Notes: generated from the sequence alone by a model not told the origin. A stretch of DNA of 64,000 nucleotides from Scopulibacillus darangshiensis (GCF_004341035.1 NZ_SLXK01000019.1:1-64000), one strand, 5' to 3'; counted from the first letter of the stretch, positions 44,028 to 53,628 are shown. Program-made: numbers and translations.

Positions 44028-45042
44028 ATTTAGGTTGATTTATCAGCTTATCCCGGTCAGGTGCACATGGAGGCTGCTCCATCCAGTTATTTTTTATCAT
44101 TATATCCGCGCCGTCTTTAGCAAAGTTGCCGATTTCTATTGCTAACCTCTGATAATTTAAGATGACATCAGTGCGCTGGCTTGCAGCGCCAGCGGTTGAA
44201 TAGTTCCCCATTCCTCCGGCACTTAAGAAGTCGATATGAAACATCATCAGTTTATCGGAAAATGGGGCAATCGTTGAAGCAGTCAGGCATGTTGATGATG
44301 ATGCCATTGGGGGCTCAATCTCACTTTTCAATAATGTCTCACCAAAAACTTTAATATGTTTCTTCGAGATGTCTTTGCCCCTTACCATGAACTTCCTCAC
44401 GTGTTCATCCTTAGCCGTTTGAGCAAAGCTGGTGCACAGTAAACTCCCCAAGAGGTTTGTTTCAATATTAAGGAAAAGATGGGAAATCTCAATGGCATTT
44501 AGCGGTCTCTTCTCACTAAAGGGGTTGAGTCCGCTAAGATAGGACTTGTTGTCAATATAATCAGCTTGGCATGGTACGGGGATGGTCGGAGGTCTAGTAT
44601 AGAGGCCTTTTTCCAAGCTGACATCCGTACCCAAATTATATAAGTTAATGGTTCCGGCTAGACAGGCAGAAAAATGTTCTCTCAGGTCCTTCCTAGTACT
44701 CATGGCCAAGAAACCGCCATATACAAATGTTCCGACCTTTGCCATCTGATTTATATATTCAAGGATAAATTCGTCAGAATAGAGCGGAGGAGCCTTAAAA
44801 TTAACATCCGAGTCGGTAAAACCGACGGGCATTGCAAAGTTTTCTTTAGAAAAAGTGTTCTTTAGAAAAGTGGTATGCTCCTTGGTTAATTGATATGAAT
44901 AGTCCACTATCGGTTTTATGTCGGCATTCTCCACTGTTTCCAAAAAATAACCCATGATACAATGGCTCATTGTGTTATTTAAATAAGATGTCCAAAGAGA
45001 AGCTATTTCGGACGAGGTCAAAGGTATATGATTTTCAGTCAT
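44026..45042 (-). CDS. DUF3231 family protein
   Basis: 338 residues made of two related four-helix ferritin-like units (about 1-165 and 175-338), each with the pattern L-T-S-S-E-I / LNAIEISHLFLN opening and Y..G..... centre. DUF3231 proteins are widespread in spore-formers and often spore-associated. AAGGAGG precedes ATG 45042. Function unknown. It lies downstream of the ger genes but is separated from gerC by about 85 bases. Confidence 0.88.
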   Translation of the reverse strand: MTENHIPLTSSEIASLWTSYLNNTMSHCIMGYFLETVENADIKPIVDYSYQLTKEHTTFLKNTFSKENFAMPVGFTDSDVNFKAPPLYSDEFILEYINQMAKVGTFVYGGFLAMSTRKDLREHFSACLAGTINLYNLGTDVSLEKGLYTRPPTIPVPCQADYIDNKSYLSGLNPFSEKRPLNAIEISHLFLNIETNLLGSLLCTSFAQTAKDEHVRKFMVRGKDISKKHIKVFGETLLKSEIEPPMASSSTCLTASTIAPFSDKLMMFHIDFLSAGGMGNYSTAGAASQRTDVILNYQRLAIEIGNFAKDGADIMIKNNWMEQPPCAPDRDKLINQPK

Positions 45043-45127
45043 TTTCGGTCCTCCTTAGAAATGCATCTTTTTTACTATTTCCAAAAAAGGATAAGTCATT
45101 CAGTCTTGATTGCAGTAAATAGTATTA

Positions 45128-46237
45128 TTACTCGGTGATGCCTGTTTGCTTAACTTGAATGTCAACCTTCAGCTTCACATCAGCATTGGGATAATGATCC
45201 TTCCACTTCTCAAAATCCCAGCCTCTTGTTTGACTTCTCGTCTTAGCACCCAAACCAAGGGGATCAACACTCATCTTTTGGAACTTTTCCACCAATTGTT
45301 CACCTTGTTTTTCAATGTCCTTTTCCATTGCCTTAGATATTTTATTAATATATTCTTTTGGGTTTGACCTTAGAGGTGCCTCTGTAATGATAGCTTTCAT
45401 TTTGACGTGGATAAGAATATCCGGTGAAGCACTATTACCGTTTTTAACGCTATATGTCACTTTGGAACCCGTATTTAGGACTGAAATATATGCTGATGGA
45501 TTATTTTTCAAATAAAATTCGTATGCACCCCCTTCAAAAGGCTGAGACATGAGTTTAAAAATAAAAGTCTTATTAGGGATGGGAATCTTGCCAACATATT
45601 TCCCATTTCTAAATAGGGCAATCCCTGTAATTTCAATATGATCACCTGATTTCTTCAAAATCGGCAGTATTGGATCTTTGCCTTGCCCAAAATAACTATA
45701 TAGGAATTCATGCAAGTTCATTCTAGGCAAATTATATTTGATGTTTTGTTTTATCAAATCATTTAAATAAATGGAGACGGCTTGACTCTCTTCATATTGG
45801 CCGGAAAGCAATTCCTGTGTGCTGCCGTCAACGACAGCTAAGTAAAGTTTTCGGCCAATTACAGGGTCGCGATTGAGATAATCGACAAAATCATCTATGC
45901 CATGCTTGGCTAAATCTTCATCAAATAATATGGTATTCACTTTGCCAAGCTTTAAAGGTTGTTGTGCCTTCGTTTGCATTTTTGTCGGGATCGCCTTACC
46001 AGTGTGAGAGATGACTGAAAACGAATCCGTTGTCGCTGAGGAACTGGGTCCTCCGCCGCTTTCTCCCCCTCCCATGGTGTAGTTAGGGACGGCGACCGTG
46101 CTTAAAACCAAATCATCTCCGACATAATCATAACCGATGGCCTGAACGAGCCTGATGTCATCAATGACAGTAGAATGCAGGCAGCCGGTCGGTATGAATA
46201 ATAAAAGTATTGGCAAACATAACTTTTTAATTTTCAT
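45128..46237 (-). CDS. Ger(x)C family spore germination lipoprotein (C subunit)
   Basis: C subunit of a GerA-type nutrient germinant receptor in the spore inner membrane. 369 residues from ATG 46237. Seen: signal peptide with lipobox P-T-G-C at about residue 18, then GerAC domains with VQAIGYDYVGDDLVLS and a C-terminal region ending in beta strands. Its ATG overlaps the stop codon of gerB (ATGA), indicating coupling. Confidence 0.93.
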   Translation of the reverse strand: MKIKKLCLPILLLFIPTGCLHSTVIDDIRLVQAIGYDYVGDDLVLSTVAVPNYTMGGGESGGGPSSSATTDSFSVISHTGKAIPTKMQTKAQQPLKLGKVNTILFDEDLAKHGIDDFVDYLNRDPVIGRKLYLAVVDGSTQELLSGQYEESQAVSIYLNDLIKQNIKYNLPRMNLHEFLYSYFGQGKDPILPILKKSGDHIEITGIALFRNGKYVGKIPIPNKTFIFKLMSQPFEGGAYEFYLKNNPSAYISVLNTGSKVTYSVKNGNSASPDILIHVKMKAIITEAPLRSNPKEYINKISKAMEKDIEKQGEQLVEKFQKMSVDPLGLGAKTRSQTRGWDFEKWKDHYPNADVKLKVDIQVKQTGITE

Positions 46238-47328
46238 GATGGCTTCCTCACTTTTAACAGGACACATTGGTAAATGAATATGAAAGGAATATAAACATAG
46301 AGAAAGTAAAAACCAACTGTTGAAATCAAACTGTTCAGAGTGTCAACTTGGATACGGTTTTGAAAAAGGCCATTAGAAATAAACAGGATGATTAAGACAG
46401 TGGGTATGATGATTTTTTGTCTTACAGAAAACAAGAGTTTGGCACCCCGTGTGACCGCCCAAATCCCGAGACATATATTCGGAAGGACAACAAATAGCCA
46501 AATGGTGATACCGACATATTCAAATCGTTCAAAGACTGGAAAACTGACGATTTTCCATAATGATAATGTTGACCAAATCGTATGCTTTAATTGTCCTTGA
46601 CTGAAGTAGACATATGAAACGAGTGCTGTTACTAAATATGTATAGGTCGTGGTCAGCAGACCAAAGTGGGCCCATTTCTTTGACTGCTTCGGCCGTTTAA
46701 TGAATGGATAATACAGCATAAAAAGACCAAATCCTAAGAAACTTAGTGTCATGACTTTTGTCGCCTTTAATATGGCAAGAGGTGATTGCTCCATAATCGG
46801 CATGAGATTGCTAAAATTGGCGTACTGCAACGGGAAATATTTTACAATAAATAATGGAGCACCGTATATAAAACTCAAGAAACAGATGCCGGTCACCGTT
46901 CGAAAGCCGCCAATAACGAAACTGTGGGCTAATAGAAGGATGATAAAGCCGAGTGCCCACACTGAAAATTCCGGGAAAATCCAAACTTGGATGACCTCAA
47001 TGTATGTTCTTAATATGGTTAATACAAAACTCAGGAAATAGATGAGAACTAAAAAGTTAAGTCCCCAGCCGATATACTTCCCGAAAAGCTCCTGTTGAAG
47101 TGCGATAAGATCACCGCCACTACTTTTCTCCAAAAGTCGGTACATGATCCATAGAACAATATGAGTGCTGATACCGGTAGTAATGACTGCCATCCAGGCA
47201 TCATGGCCGGCAATGGCAGAAATATACCGTTCAAAGCCTAGGATACCGACCCCGACCTGCATAGCATGAATAAGGAATAAAGTCATAACCGGAGAAACTT
47301 GGGATTTTTCACTTATATTTGTTTTCAT
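46234..47328 (-). CDS. Spore germination permease, GerB family (B subunit)
   Basis: B subunit of the receptor, an amino acid/polyamine-organocation-type permease of the endospore germination family, which holds the germinant site in GerA receptors. 364 residues, ten membrane segments. ATG 47328 is 6 bases after GGAGG; the TTG three bases upstream is an alternative. Begins 24 bases after gerA. Confidence 0.93.
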   Translation of the reverse strand: MKTNISEKSQVSPVMTLFLIHAMQVGVGILGFERYISAIAGHDAWMAVITTGISTHIVLWIMYRLLEKSSGGDLIALQQELFGKYIGWGLNFLVLIYFLSFVLTILRTYIEVIQVWIFPEFSVWALGFIILLLAHSFVIGGFRTVTGICFLSFIYGAPLFIVKYFPLQYANFSNLMPIMEQSPLAILKATKVMTLSFLGFGLFMLYYPFIKRPKQSKKWAHFGLLTTTYTYLVTALVSYVYFSQGQLKHTIWSTLSLWKIVSFPVFERFEYVGITIWLFVVLPNICLGIWAVTRGAKLLFSVRQKIIIPTVLIILFISNGLFQNRIQVDTLNSLISTVGFYFLYVYIPFIFIYQCVLLKVRKPS

Positions 47329-47352
47329 CAAATCCCTCCCACTACGTCTTGC

Positions 47353-48852
47353 TTACTCGTCAATATCATTTTTTTCCCGGGCACGGTCGTAGTTAAATCT
47401 GCCTGGGTCTTGCGGCCGGAGAAACATAGGCCTAGTCGATTGTTTGCCATAAGGCAAGCGGATAAACGCATCTTTCAAGTCGGTCATTCTTAAAGGATAA
47501 ATCGGTTCAATATAAGGTCTGCCCAATGACGTTAACTTTAGTAAGTGGGCAACGAAAAAGCCAAAGCAGAGAGCGATTCCGATAATGCCCCAGAGCTGGG
47601 CAGCAATAAGAAAAGGAAAACGGATTAAACGAATGGTTGTACCCATCAGGTAATTCGGTGTTGTAAATGATGCAAGGGCTGCCGCTGCAACCATGATAAG
47701 CAATACATTGCTTGTCAGGCCGGCTTGGACCGAAGCCGTCCCAATTACAATACCGCCCACAATACCGATTGTCTGACCGATCTTGGTCGGCAGCCTTGCC
47801 CCGGCTTCTCTTAAGAGCTCGATCAATAGTTCGAGAATGAGAGCTTCTAAAAAGGGCGGGAAAGGGATCATGCTTCTCGATGAAATAAGTGTTTGCAAAA
47901 GATCTTTCGGTATCAGCTGATAATGATAAGTCAAGACCGCGACATACATTGGTGATGATAAGACGGAAAAGGCGACCGCGAATAAGCGCAGCAGACGAAA
48001 GGCTGAAGCAAAATGCCAAACAAGAAAGTAATCATCGAAAGCTGAGAAGAACTCGACAATTGTTGTCGGGCATGTCAACGCATGCGGTGAACCGTCCACT
48101 AATATAACGATCTTTCCTTCATACAACGTGCCAGCGACACGGTCAGGTCTTTCCGTATCAATGAATTGTGGAAAGGGTGAATGCTGATTATCCCCCATCA
48201 TCTGTGATAGGACAGCGGCATCGATCATATGATCATACTCGATTTCGTTTAATCTTTGCAGGACAGTGTTCACATTTTCCTTATTTGCGATCCCTTCGAT
48301 ATAAAGCATGTTAACTCTTGTTTTGGAAATCTTACCAATCTGAATTTCTTTGACATGGAATTTAGGGATTGGCACACGCTTACGAACCAGGTTCAAATTG
48401 GCATCAATAGATTCCACAAAGGCTTCTTTCGGGCCGATGATGCTCGTTTCGATTTCAGGTTTATCAATTTGTCTTCCTTGTATAGCAATGGCAGAGAAAA
48501 CTAAGCATTCGGAATCATATTTTTTCATTTGTACAACAATATACCCTTGCATGACTTTTTCTTGCACTGTGTGTGCATCCCTAGTTAGGATGATATCCTC
48601 CACAGGGAGATTCGCCTTAATATCCTTTAAATTTTGGATCTTTCCTTCATAAATAAAAGGGAGAACATCCCGGTGGACATATTCGACATCCACTAATGTT
48701 TTGAAAAAGGAAATCCAGCAAGACATGGTCTCTTTTTTGTGTTCAAATGTTGTAAAATCATTGGATACTTCAAGATCATGAAAAAGGTCTTTAATCGTTG
48801 CTGCTCTCTCCTGTTTAGTCGGGATCTTTTTTTGCCTATTTCGCCAAAACAT
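47353..48852 (-). CDS. Spore germination protein, GerA family (A subunit)
   Basis: A subunit of the germinant receptor. 499 residues from ATG 48852, 6 bases after AAGGGGGG. A soluble N-terminal half (about 1-240) carries GPKEAFVESIDANLNLVRKR, the GerA hallmark, followed by VILVDGSPHALTCPTTIVEFF and about five membrane segments, with the PFPPFLEALILELLIELLREAGARLP motif. Forms a tetracistronic-looking unit with the small gene upstream, gerB and gerC. Confidence 0.95.
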   Translation of the reverse strand: MFWRNRQKKIPTKQERAATIKDLFHDLEVSNDFTTFEHKKETMSCWISFFKTLVDVEYVHRDVLPFIYEGKIQNLKDIKANLPVEDIILTRDAHTVQEKVMQGYIVVQMKKYDSECLVFSAIAIQGRQIDKPEIETSIIGPKEAFVESIDANLNLVRKRVPIPKFHVKEIQIGKISKTRVNMLYIEGIANKENVNTVLQRLNEIEYDHMIDAAVLSQMMGDNQHSPFPQFIDTERPDRVAGTLYEGKIVILVDGSPHALTCPTTIVEFFSAFDDYFLVWHFASAFRLLRLFAVAFSVLSSPMYVAVLTYHYQLIPKDLLQTLISSRSMIPFPPFLEALILELLIELLREAGARLPTKIGQTIGIVGGIVIGTASVQAGLTSNVLLIMVAAAALASFTTPNYLMGTTIRLIRFPFLIAAQLWGIIGIALCFGFFVAHLLKLTSLGRPYIEPIYPLRMTDLKDAFIRLPYGKQSTRPMFLRPQDPGRFNYDRAREKNDIDE

Positions 48853-48884
48853 CTTCTTCCCCCCTTTCTTTATATCTTGCCTAT

Positions 48885-49076
48885 TCATGGGTGCTCATTG
48901 TGGTTTTCACCCTTTCGTTCTTCAAAAAAAATAGCTAAAAGGGGTATGAACAGAAACCAGACAAGCAAACAATACATACTGAGTAGTGCAAGCATGTGCA
49001 ATCTAAATTGAACAAAAATGAAAAATAAAATAACAAGCGGCCAAAAGCTTAAATACAATAAGGTTGACAACATCAT
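48885..49076 (-). CDS. Small two-helix membrane protein heading the ger operon (D-subunit-like)
   Basis: 63 residues, nearly all hydrophobic with two membrane segments (about 3-27 and 30-50) and a basic/acidic tail (EERKGENHNEHP). AAAAGGCGG precedes ATG 49076/49073. Small two-TM D genes accompany some Bacillus ger operons and modulate receptor function; size, topology and position fit such a gene. Sequence alone does not prove the link. Confidence 0.68.
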   Translation of the reverse strand: MMLSTLLYLSFWPLVILFFIFVQFRLHMLALLSMYCLLVWFLFIPLLAIFFEERKGENHNEHP

Positions 49077-49149
49077 TTCCGCCTTTTATTATTTTTGCTG
49101 ATAGTTTAACCAAGCGGGCTTGAATTAATCATTTGTAAACGATTGGTTA

Positions 49150-49178
49150 TTGACACCGTGTTTGTATGCGGATACAAT
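49150..49178 (+). promoter_or_regulatory. Sigma-A promoter of hutH
   Basis: TTGACA (49150-49155), 17-base spacer, TACAAT (49173-49178), near consensus. Just upstream, TGTAAACG (49134-49141) matches the left half of a cre site, but the right half does not fit. Confidence 0.85.
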
Positions 49179-49255
49179 AAAGATAGTGATGAGTTATTAG
49201 ACGAAGTTTTATCTATTCTTTTTTTAGTGAAGGAAACTAATTTAATTAATGCCCA

Positions 49256-49272
49256 TAGCATTTAGTTATCAG
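49256..49272 (+). promoter_or_regulatory. HutP-type RNA-binding site
   Basis: TAG (49256-49258), four bases, TAG (49263-49265), four bases, CAG (49270-49272). This is the exact NAG-N4-NAG-N4-NAG spacing bound by HutP in the B. subtilis hut leader, and it abuts the leader terminator. Confidence 0.7.
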
Positions 49273-49324
49273 GGGGCTGTACACTGATTTATTTAATCGA
49301 TCAGTGTGCGGCCTCTTTTTGTTT
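49272..49324 (+). terminator. hutH leader terminator
   Basis: ACACTGAT (49281-49288) pairs with ATCAGTGT (49300-49307), extended by GGGGC/GCGGCCTC, followed by TTTTTGTTTTTTT. Lies between promoter and hutH, so it must be bypassed for expression. Confidence 0.85.
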
Positions 49325-49375
49325 TTTTACGCAAGTGTATGGTTAAATCTTAATTTACAAAGAAGGGGTGGCATC

Positions 49376-50899
49376 ATGATTATATTAGACGGAAATAACT
49401 TGACTTTGGACCAGGTTAAGAAGGTATTAGATGATTTCGAAGAGGTTCAGCTTTCCGAAGACAGCATGAAGCGTGTCGTGAAGAGCAGGGAGGCTGTTGA
49501 GAAAATTGTTCAGGAAGGTAAAGTGGTATACGGTATTACGACCGGTTTTGGAAAAATGAGTGATGTCCTTATCAATAAAGAAGACGCTCCAGACCTGCAA
49601 ATTAATTTAATCCGCAGCCATTCTTGCGGTGTCGGAAAACCTTTCCCTGAAAAGGTAAGCCGTGCGATGATGCTTTTGCGCGCCAATGCACTTATGAAGG
49701 GCTTTTCTGGCGTTCGCCCGGTATTAATAGAAAGATTGATCGAGCTGTTGAATAAAAAGGTTCATCCCGTCATTCCTGAGCAGGGTTCGCTTGGAGCAAG
49801 CGGTGATTTAGCGCCTCTTTCGCATCTTGCTTTAGTTTTGGTTGGGGAAGGCGAGGTTTTCTATGAAGGTGAACGCACACCAACAGAGAAGGTCTTCCAA
49901 AAGCTTGGCATCTTCCCGTTAACATTAACAGCCAAAGAAGGCCTCGCCTTGATTAACGGCACCCAGGCGATGACCGCTCAAGGTGTTGTAGCAATGAATG
50001 AGGCGCTCAATCTCGTTAACCAGGCGGAAGGGATTGCTTCATTGACTATAGAAGCGCTCAACGGTATCATAACTGCTTTTGATGATGACGTTCATCAAGC
50101 AAGAGGGTACGCTGAACAAATCGATGTTGCCCGCCGCATGCGCGAATATTTAAAAGATAGCAAACTGACGACAGAACAGGGTGAAGTTAGAGTTCAGGAT
50201 GCTTATTCGCTGCGATGCATTCCTCAGGTTCACGGGGCAACATGGCAAACATTGAATTATGTCAAAGAAAAATTAGAAATAGAAATAAATGCTGCAACTG
50301 ACAATCCGCTTATTTTTGATGATGGTGAGAAAGTTATTTCGGGCGGGAATTTCCATGGGCAGCCAATTGCCTTTGCAATGGATTTTCTTGGTATAGCTAT
50401 GGCAGAAATGGCCAATATATCTGAGCGGAGGGTCGAGCGGTTAGTGAATCCACAGCTTAATGATCTGCCGCCGTTTTTGAGCGGCAAACCGGGTCTGGAA
50501 TCAGGGGCTATGATTTTACAGTATGCGGCCGCCTCGTTGGTATCGGAAAACAAAACATTGGCTCATCCGGCAAGTGTTGATTCCATTCCGTCATCGGCAA
50601 ATCAGGAGGATCATGTCAGCATGGGAACAATCGGTGCCAGACATGCCCATCAAATCATTCAGAATGTGAGAAGAGTTTTGGCGATTGAACTATTTTGCGC
50701 AATGCAGGCCCTGGAATATAGAGATAAAACGAAAATGGCTACGATGACTAAGACGATTTATAAGAATGGAAGGGAGCAGGCGCCGGTTGTAGAGAATGAC
50801 CGTGTGTTCTCAAAGGATATAGAAAAATTGGCTGAATGGCTGCTAACAAAGGATTGGAATACTTTGTTCACCAAAACTGAGCAGGAAAAGGTTTTATAA
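49376..50899 (+). CDS. hutH: Histidine ammonia-lyase
   Basis: Removes ammonia from histidine to give urocanate, the first step of histidine use. 507 residues from ATG 49376 (after AAGGGGTGG). Seen: the self-forming MIO triad A141-S142-G143 in [14 protein letters not shown], plus YGITTGFG near the start and QEDHVSMGT. The other hut genes (hutU, hutI, hutG, hutM) and hutP are not next to it. The leader at 49179-49325 suggests antitermination by histidine/HutP. Confidence 0.96.
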   Translation: MIILDGNNLTLDQVKKVLDDFEEVQLSEDSMKRVVKSREAVEKIVQEGKVVYGITTGFGKMSDVLINKEDAPDLQINLIRSHSCGVGKPFPEKVSRAMMLLRANALMKGFSGVRPVLIERLIELLNKKVHPVIPEQGSLGASGDLAPLSHLALVLVGEGEVFYEGERTPTEKVFQKLGIFPLTLTAKEGLALINGTQAMTAQGVVAMNEALNLVNQAEGIASLTIEALNGIITAFDDDVHQARGYAEQIDVARRMREYLKDSKLTTEQGEVRVQDAYSLRCIPQVHGATWQTLNYVKEKLEIEINAATDNPLIFDDGEKVISGGNFHGQPIAFAMDFLGIAMAEMANISERRVERLVNPQLNDLPPFLSGKPGLESGAMILQYAAASLVSENKTLAHPASVDSIPSSANQEDHVSMGTIGARHAHQIIQNVRRVLAIELFCAMQALEYRDKTKMATMTKTIYKNGREQAPVVENDRVFSKDIEKLAEWLLTKDWNTLFTKTEQEKVL

Positions 50900-50906
50900 T
50901 TAAGGA

Positions 50907-50955
50907 CACGAAGGAGAGTGGGAAGGGCATTGACCCTTTACTCTCCTTCTTCTTT
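50907..50955. terminator. Terminator after hutH
   Basis: GAAGGAGAGT pairs with ACTCTCCTTC, followed by TTCTTTTT. It overlaps the end of the small minus-strand gene. Confidence 0.8.
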
Positions 50956-51096
50956 TTCGAGCCCTTCCATTTCTTCATGGCAATCGTAGCAGCGGATGTT
51001 ATGATTGTCGAGAACGATGCCATTTAGAAAGCCGCTGACGCAATAGACCATTTTCCCGCAGTCAATGCAAGGACCGACTGGTTCCCTGATTTTCAT
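50938..51096 (-). CDS. Small double-CxxC zinc-ribbon-like protein
   Basis: 52 residues. Seen: P-C10-I-D-C13-G-K, a third Cys19, and R-C36-Y-D-C39-H, the layout of a zinc ribbon, followed by an acidic tail (EEMEGLEKEEGE). AAGGGAGG lies a few bases before ATG 51096. Not recognised as a named family. Divergent from the FAH gene. Confidence 0.62.
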   Translation of the reverse strand: MKIREPVGPCIDCGKMVYCVSGFLNGIVLDNHNIRCYDCHEEMEGLEKEEGE

Positions 51097-51171
51097 CGCC
51101 TCCCTTAAATATCAACTTGCCTTAATATTATGATAAAATAAATAAGAAAGTATAGAGAAAGGAGAATAAAT

Positions 51172-51930
51172 ATGAAATATTGCCGTTTCTTAGATGATAA
51201 CCAAGTGAAATACGGTATGGTGGATGCTGATCGGGTGATTGAATTGGTCGGATCCTACAATAATGAGGTGTCCATTCCAACGGATCGCGTCCATTTTTTG
51301 AATGAGGTCCAGCTGTTATGCCCAGTCGACCCAAAGCAGGTTATTGCGATTGGCCTAAATTATAGTGACCATGCAAAGGAACAAAATAAAAAGCTTCCTG
51401 AAGAACCTATGATGTTCATGGTGTCGCCAAGTGCTGTTATTGGTCCAAATGATGAGATACAACTTGCCCGCGACGGTCACCGGATTGATTATGAGGCAGA
51501 GCTTGCCATTGTCATTGGAAAAGAGGCCAAGGATGTGGGTGAGGAGGATGCTTCTTCATATATTTTTGGTTACACTTGTGCGAATGATATCTCAGATCGT
51601 GATTTACAAAAAAAGGACGGGCAGTTTACCCGAGCCAAGTCATTTCGTACATACAAGCCCATCGGTCCATGGATCGAAACGAATCTCAATCCCCAAAGCC
51701 TGTCAGTTAGGCTAAAGAAAAATGGTGAAGTTAAGCAGGACGGGACAACGAAGGATATGATCCATTCTATAGAAAAAATTATTGCGGCCGTCACTGAAGT
51801 AATGACGCTCTACCCAGGAGATGTCATACTGACAGGAACACCAGCTGGCGTTGGTCCATTGTGCCTTGGAGATGAAGTGGAAATTGACATCGATGGAATT
51901 GGACAGCTTAGAAATAAGATAATAGGGTAA
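51172..51930 (+). CDS. Fumarylacetoacetate hydrolase family protein
   Basis: 252 residues of the FAH superfamily (YisK-like acylpyruvate or oxaloacetate-type hydrolases/decarboxylases). Seen: AIGLNYSDHAKE, the metal-binding D-Y-E-A-E-L-A-I-V-I-G, CANDISDRDLQ, and the ending TGTPAGVGPLCLGDEVEIDIDGIG. AGAAAGGAG precedes ATG 51172. Substrate not readable. Confidence 0.93.
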   Translation: MKYCRFLDDNQVKYGMVDADRVIELVGSYNNEVSIPTDRVHFLNEVQLLCPVDPKQVIAIGLNYSDHAKEQNKKLPEEPMMFMVSPSAVIGPNDEIQLARDGHRIDYEAELAIVIGKEAKDVGEEDASSYIFGYTCANDISDRDLQKKDGQFTRAKSFRTYKPIGPWIETNLNPQSLSVRLKKNGEVKQDGTTKDMIHSIEKIIAAVTEVMTLYPGDVILTGTPAGVGPLCLGDEVEIDIDGIGQLRNKIIG

Positions 51931-51932
51931 AA

Positions 51933-51963
51933 GGACGAAGGGCTTGTAGCCCTTCGTTTCCTT
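51933..51963 (+). terminator. Terminator of the FAH gene
   Basis: ACGAAGGGCT (51935-51944) pairs with AGCCCTTCGT (51948-51957), then TTCC. Confidence 0.7.
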
Positions 51964-52060
51964 ACGATACCGTAAAAAGGTGCAAAAGCGTCTTCATAAG
52001 TAACAAAATGGTAAAACGCCATCCGAATGCAAAATTATTCAAGTTGAATTTAATATTTAG

Positions 52061-53491
52061 TTAAAAAAGTGTCGTCAATGTCTCGGTTTGAAGCACATTT
52101 TCGGCCATTTTAGTAAATTGGAGCAGGTCAATGTCATGCAGACGCCGGCAGGACACTTGCATGCCCACAGGCAGATGCTCATGGTTAAAACCGATAGGAA
52201 TAGACATAGCGGGATGGCCTGTCAAGTTATAGATCTGAGTCATGACCCAGTCTGAATCAGTTTTAATTGGTTTGCTATTAATATGACCGGGACCTTCTAA
52301 GTCATAATTAAAGGCAGTGACAGCAAGGGTCGGAGAAACAATGACATCGTAAGTTTGAAAGGCATCTTGTAATGTATGCCATAAGTACGATCGGTATTTC
52401 TCGAGGCTCTTAAATTCAACAGCTGATAATTTTCTCCCCCTCTCAACCATTTCTTTAAAACCTTTGGACAGCTTATCAGGGTGTTGTTCGGAAAGATCCC
52501 CTGCTCCGGCTGCAAGACCCGCAGTCCATAATGTCTCAAAGTAATGAATGTACTCAGGCAGAGTCTTTTTCATGTTAATGTGGAGCGGGGTGACCACGCA
52601 GCCGGTCGATTCGAGTTTCTGAACCGCCGCTTCGAATAACGATCTGACTTCGGCGTCAATCTCATAAATGCCAAAATCAGTTGTCCAGCCAATTTTAAAA
52701 TGCTTTTTTCCAACACGTTCTAAAGCATTATAAGCTGATTCTTGTAAAGCCGGCAGCGAGAATGGGTCGGTATCCGCCGCGCCTTGAATGATGTCAAACA
52801 TAAGCGCGGCATCGAGGGTGGAGCGGCTTAGTGTGCCAAAATGAAGGTACGGCTCATGTGATCCAAAAACACCATCCAAATGATTGTCATGCGGGATTCT
52901 GCCATAATTAGGTTTGAAACCATAGACACCGCAAAGAGCTGCAGGAATTCTTATCGAGCCGCCGCCATCACTTCCTTCGGCAATGGGTACAAAACCCGCG
53001 GCAACAGCAGCCGCTGAACCGCCGCTTGATCCTCCAGCAGCCTTTTCCATATTCCAAGGATTCCGCGTCGGACCAAAGAGAGGATTGTCTGTCGTCGCTT
53101 TATAACCAAATTCCGGGGTGTTGGTTTTTCCCATGATAATCGCTCCGGCGTCTATTAACCTTTGAACTATAGTGGCATTCCGATCCGGAATATTATCTTT
53201 GAAAACCGGGCTGCCATATGTTGTCCGAAGGCCTTCTGTATGTGTTAAATCCTTTATAGCTACCGGGATGCCCTCCAACGGCCGCGCAGGGTGTTGATGC
53301 TTGTACACCCGGGAAGCCTGTTCAGCCTGTAATAAGGCGCCGTTTTTATTCAAAGTGACAAACGCGTTAATCTCGGGATTATACTTTTCAATCCGCTCAA
53401 AAAGGGCTTTTACGGCTTCAACAGGTGTCAATTCTTCTGATCGATATTTGGATAACAGTTCTACGGCTGTTAAAGAGTGAATGTCTGTCAT
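52061..53491 (-). CDS. Amidase signature family enzyme
   Basis: 476 residues from ATG 53491 (AAAAAGGA about 11 bases upstream; an ATG at 53533 is possible). Seen: the Ser-Ser-Lys triad regions V-A-I-K-D-L-T-H-T and GGSSGGSAAAVAAG with GSDGGGSIRIPA, typical of amidase/GatA-like hydrolases. It is not GatA, since gatC and gatB are absent nearby. Amide substrate unknown. Confidence 0.92.
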   Translation of the reverse strand: MTDIHSLTAVELLSKYRSEELTPVEAVKALFERIEKYNPEINAFVTLNKNGALLQAEQASRVYKHQHPARPLEGIPVAIKDLTHTEGLRTTYGSPVFKDNIPDRNATIVQRLIDAGAIIMGKTNTPEFGYKATTDNPLFGPTRNPWNMEKAAGGSSGGSAAAVAAGFVPIAEGSDGGGSIRIPAALCGVYGFKPNYGRIPHDNHLDGVFGSHEPYLHFGTLSRSTLDAALMFDIIQGAADTDPFSLPALQESAYNALERVGKKHFKIGWTTDFGIYEIDAEVRSLFEAAVQKLESTGCVVTPLHINMKKTLPEYIHYFETLWTAGLAAGAGDLSEQHPDKLSKGFKEMVERGRKLSAVEFKSLEKYRSYLWHTLQDAFQTYDVIVSPTLAVTAFNYDLEGPGHINSKPIKTDSDWVMTQIYNLTGHPAMSIPIGFNHEHLPVGMQVSCRRLHDIDLLQFTKMAENVLQTETLTTLF

Positions 53492-53592
53492 TGATTTCTT
53501 CGTCCTTTTTCGCATTATGGTTGTTAACAACATTATAGTTGATCTGTTCACCTTTTTAAAATGCCAGGCTTTTTTTATGAGTAAAATCCATT

Positions 53593-53628
53593 AAAAAAAT
53601 ACCTGCCTTAAGCGGCAAGTATTTCTTT
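53593..53628 (-). terminator. Terminator of the Hsp20-like gene
   Basis: Minus strand AAATACTTGCC pairs with GGCAGGTATTT, followed by TTTTAAT. Confidence 0.75.

Noticed and set aside
47507-48019. 170-codon minus-strand frame
   Set aside because: A different frame within gerA, which is the better-supported gene.
49134-49147. Complete cre site at the hutH promoter
   Set aside because: TGTAAACG fits the left half but the right half has three mismatches.
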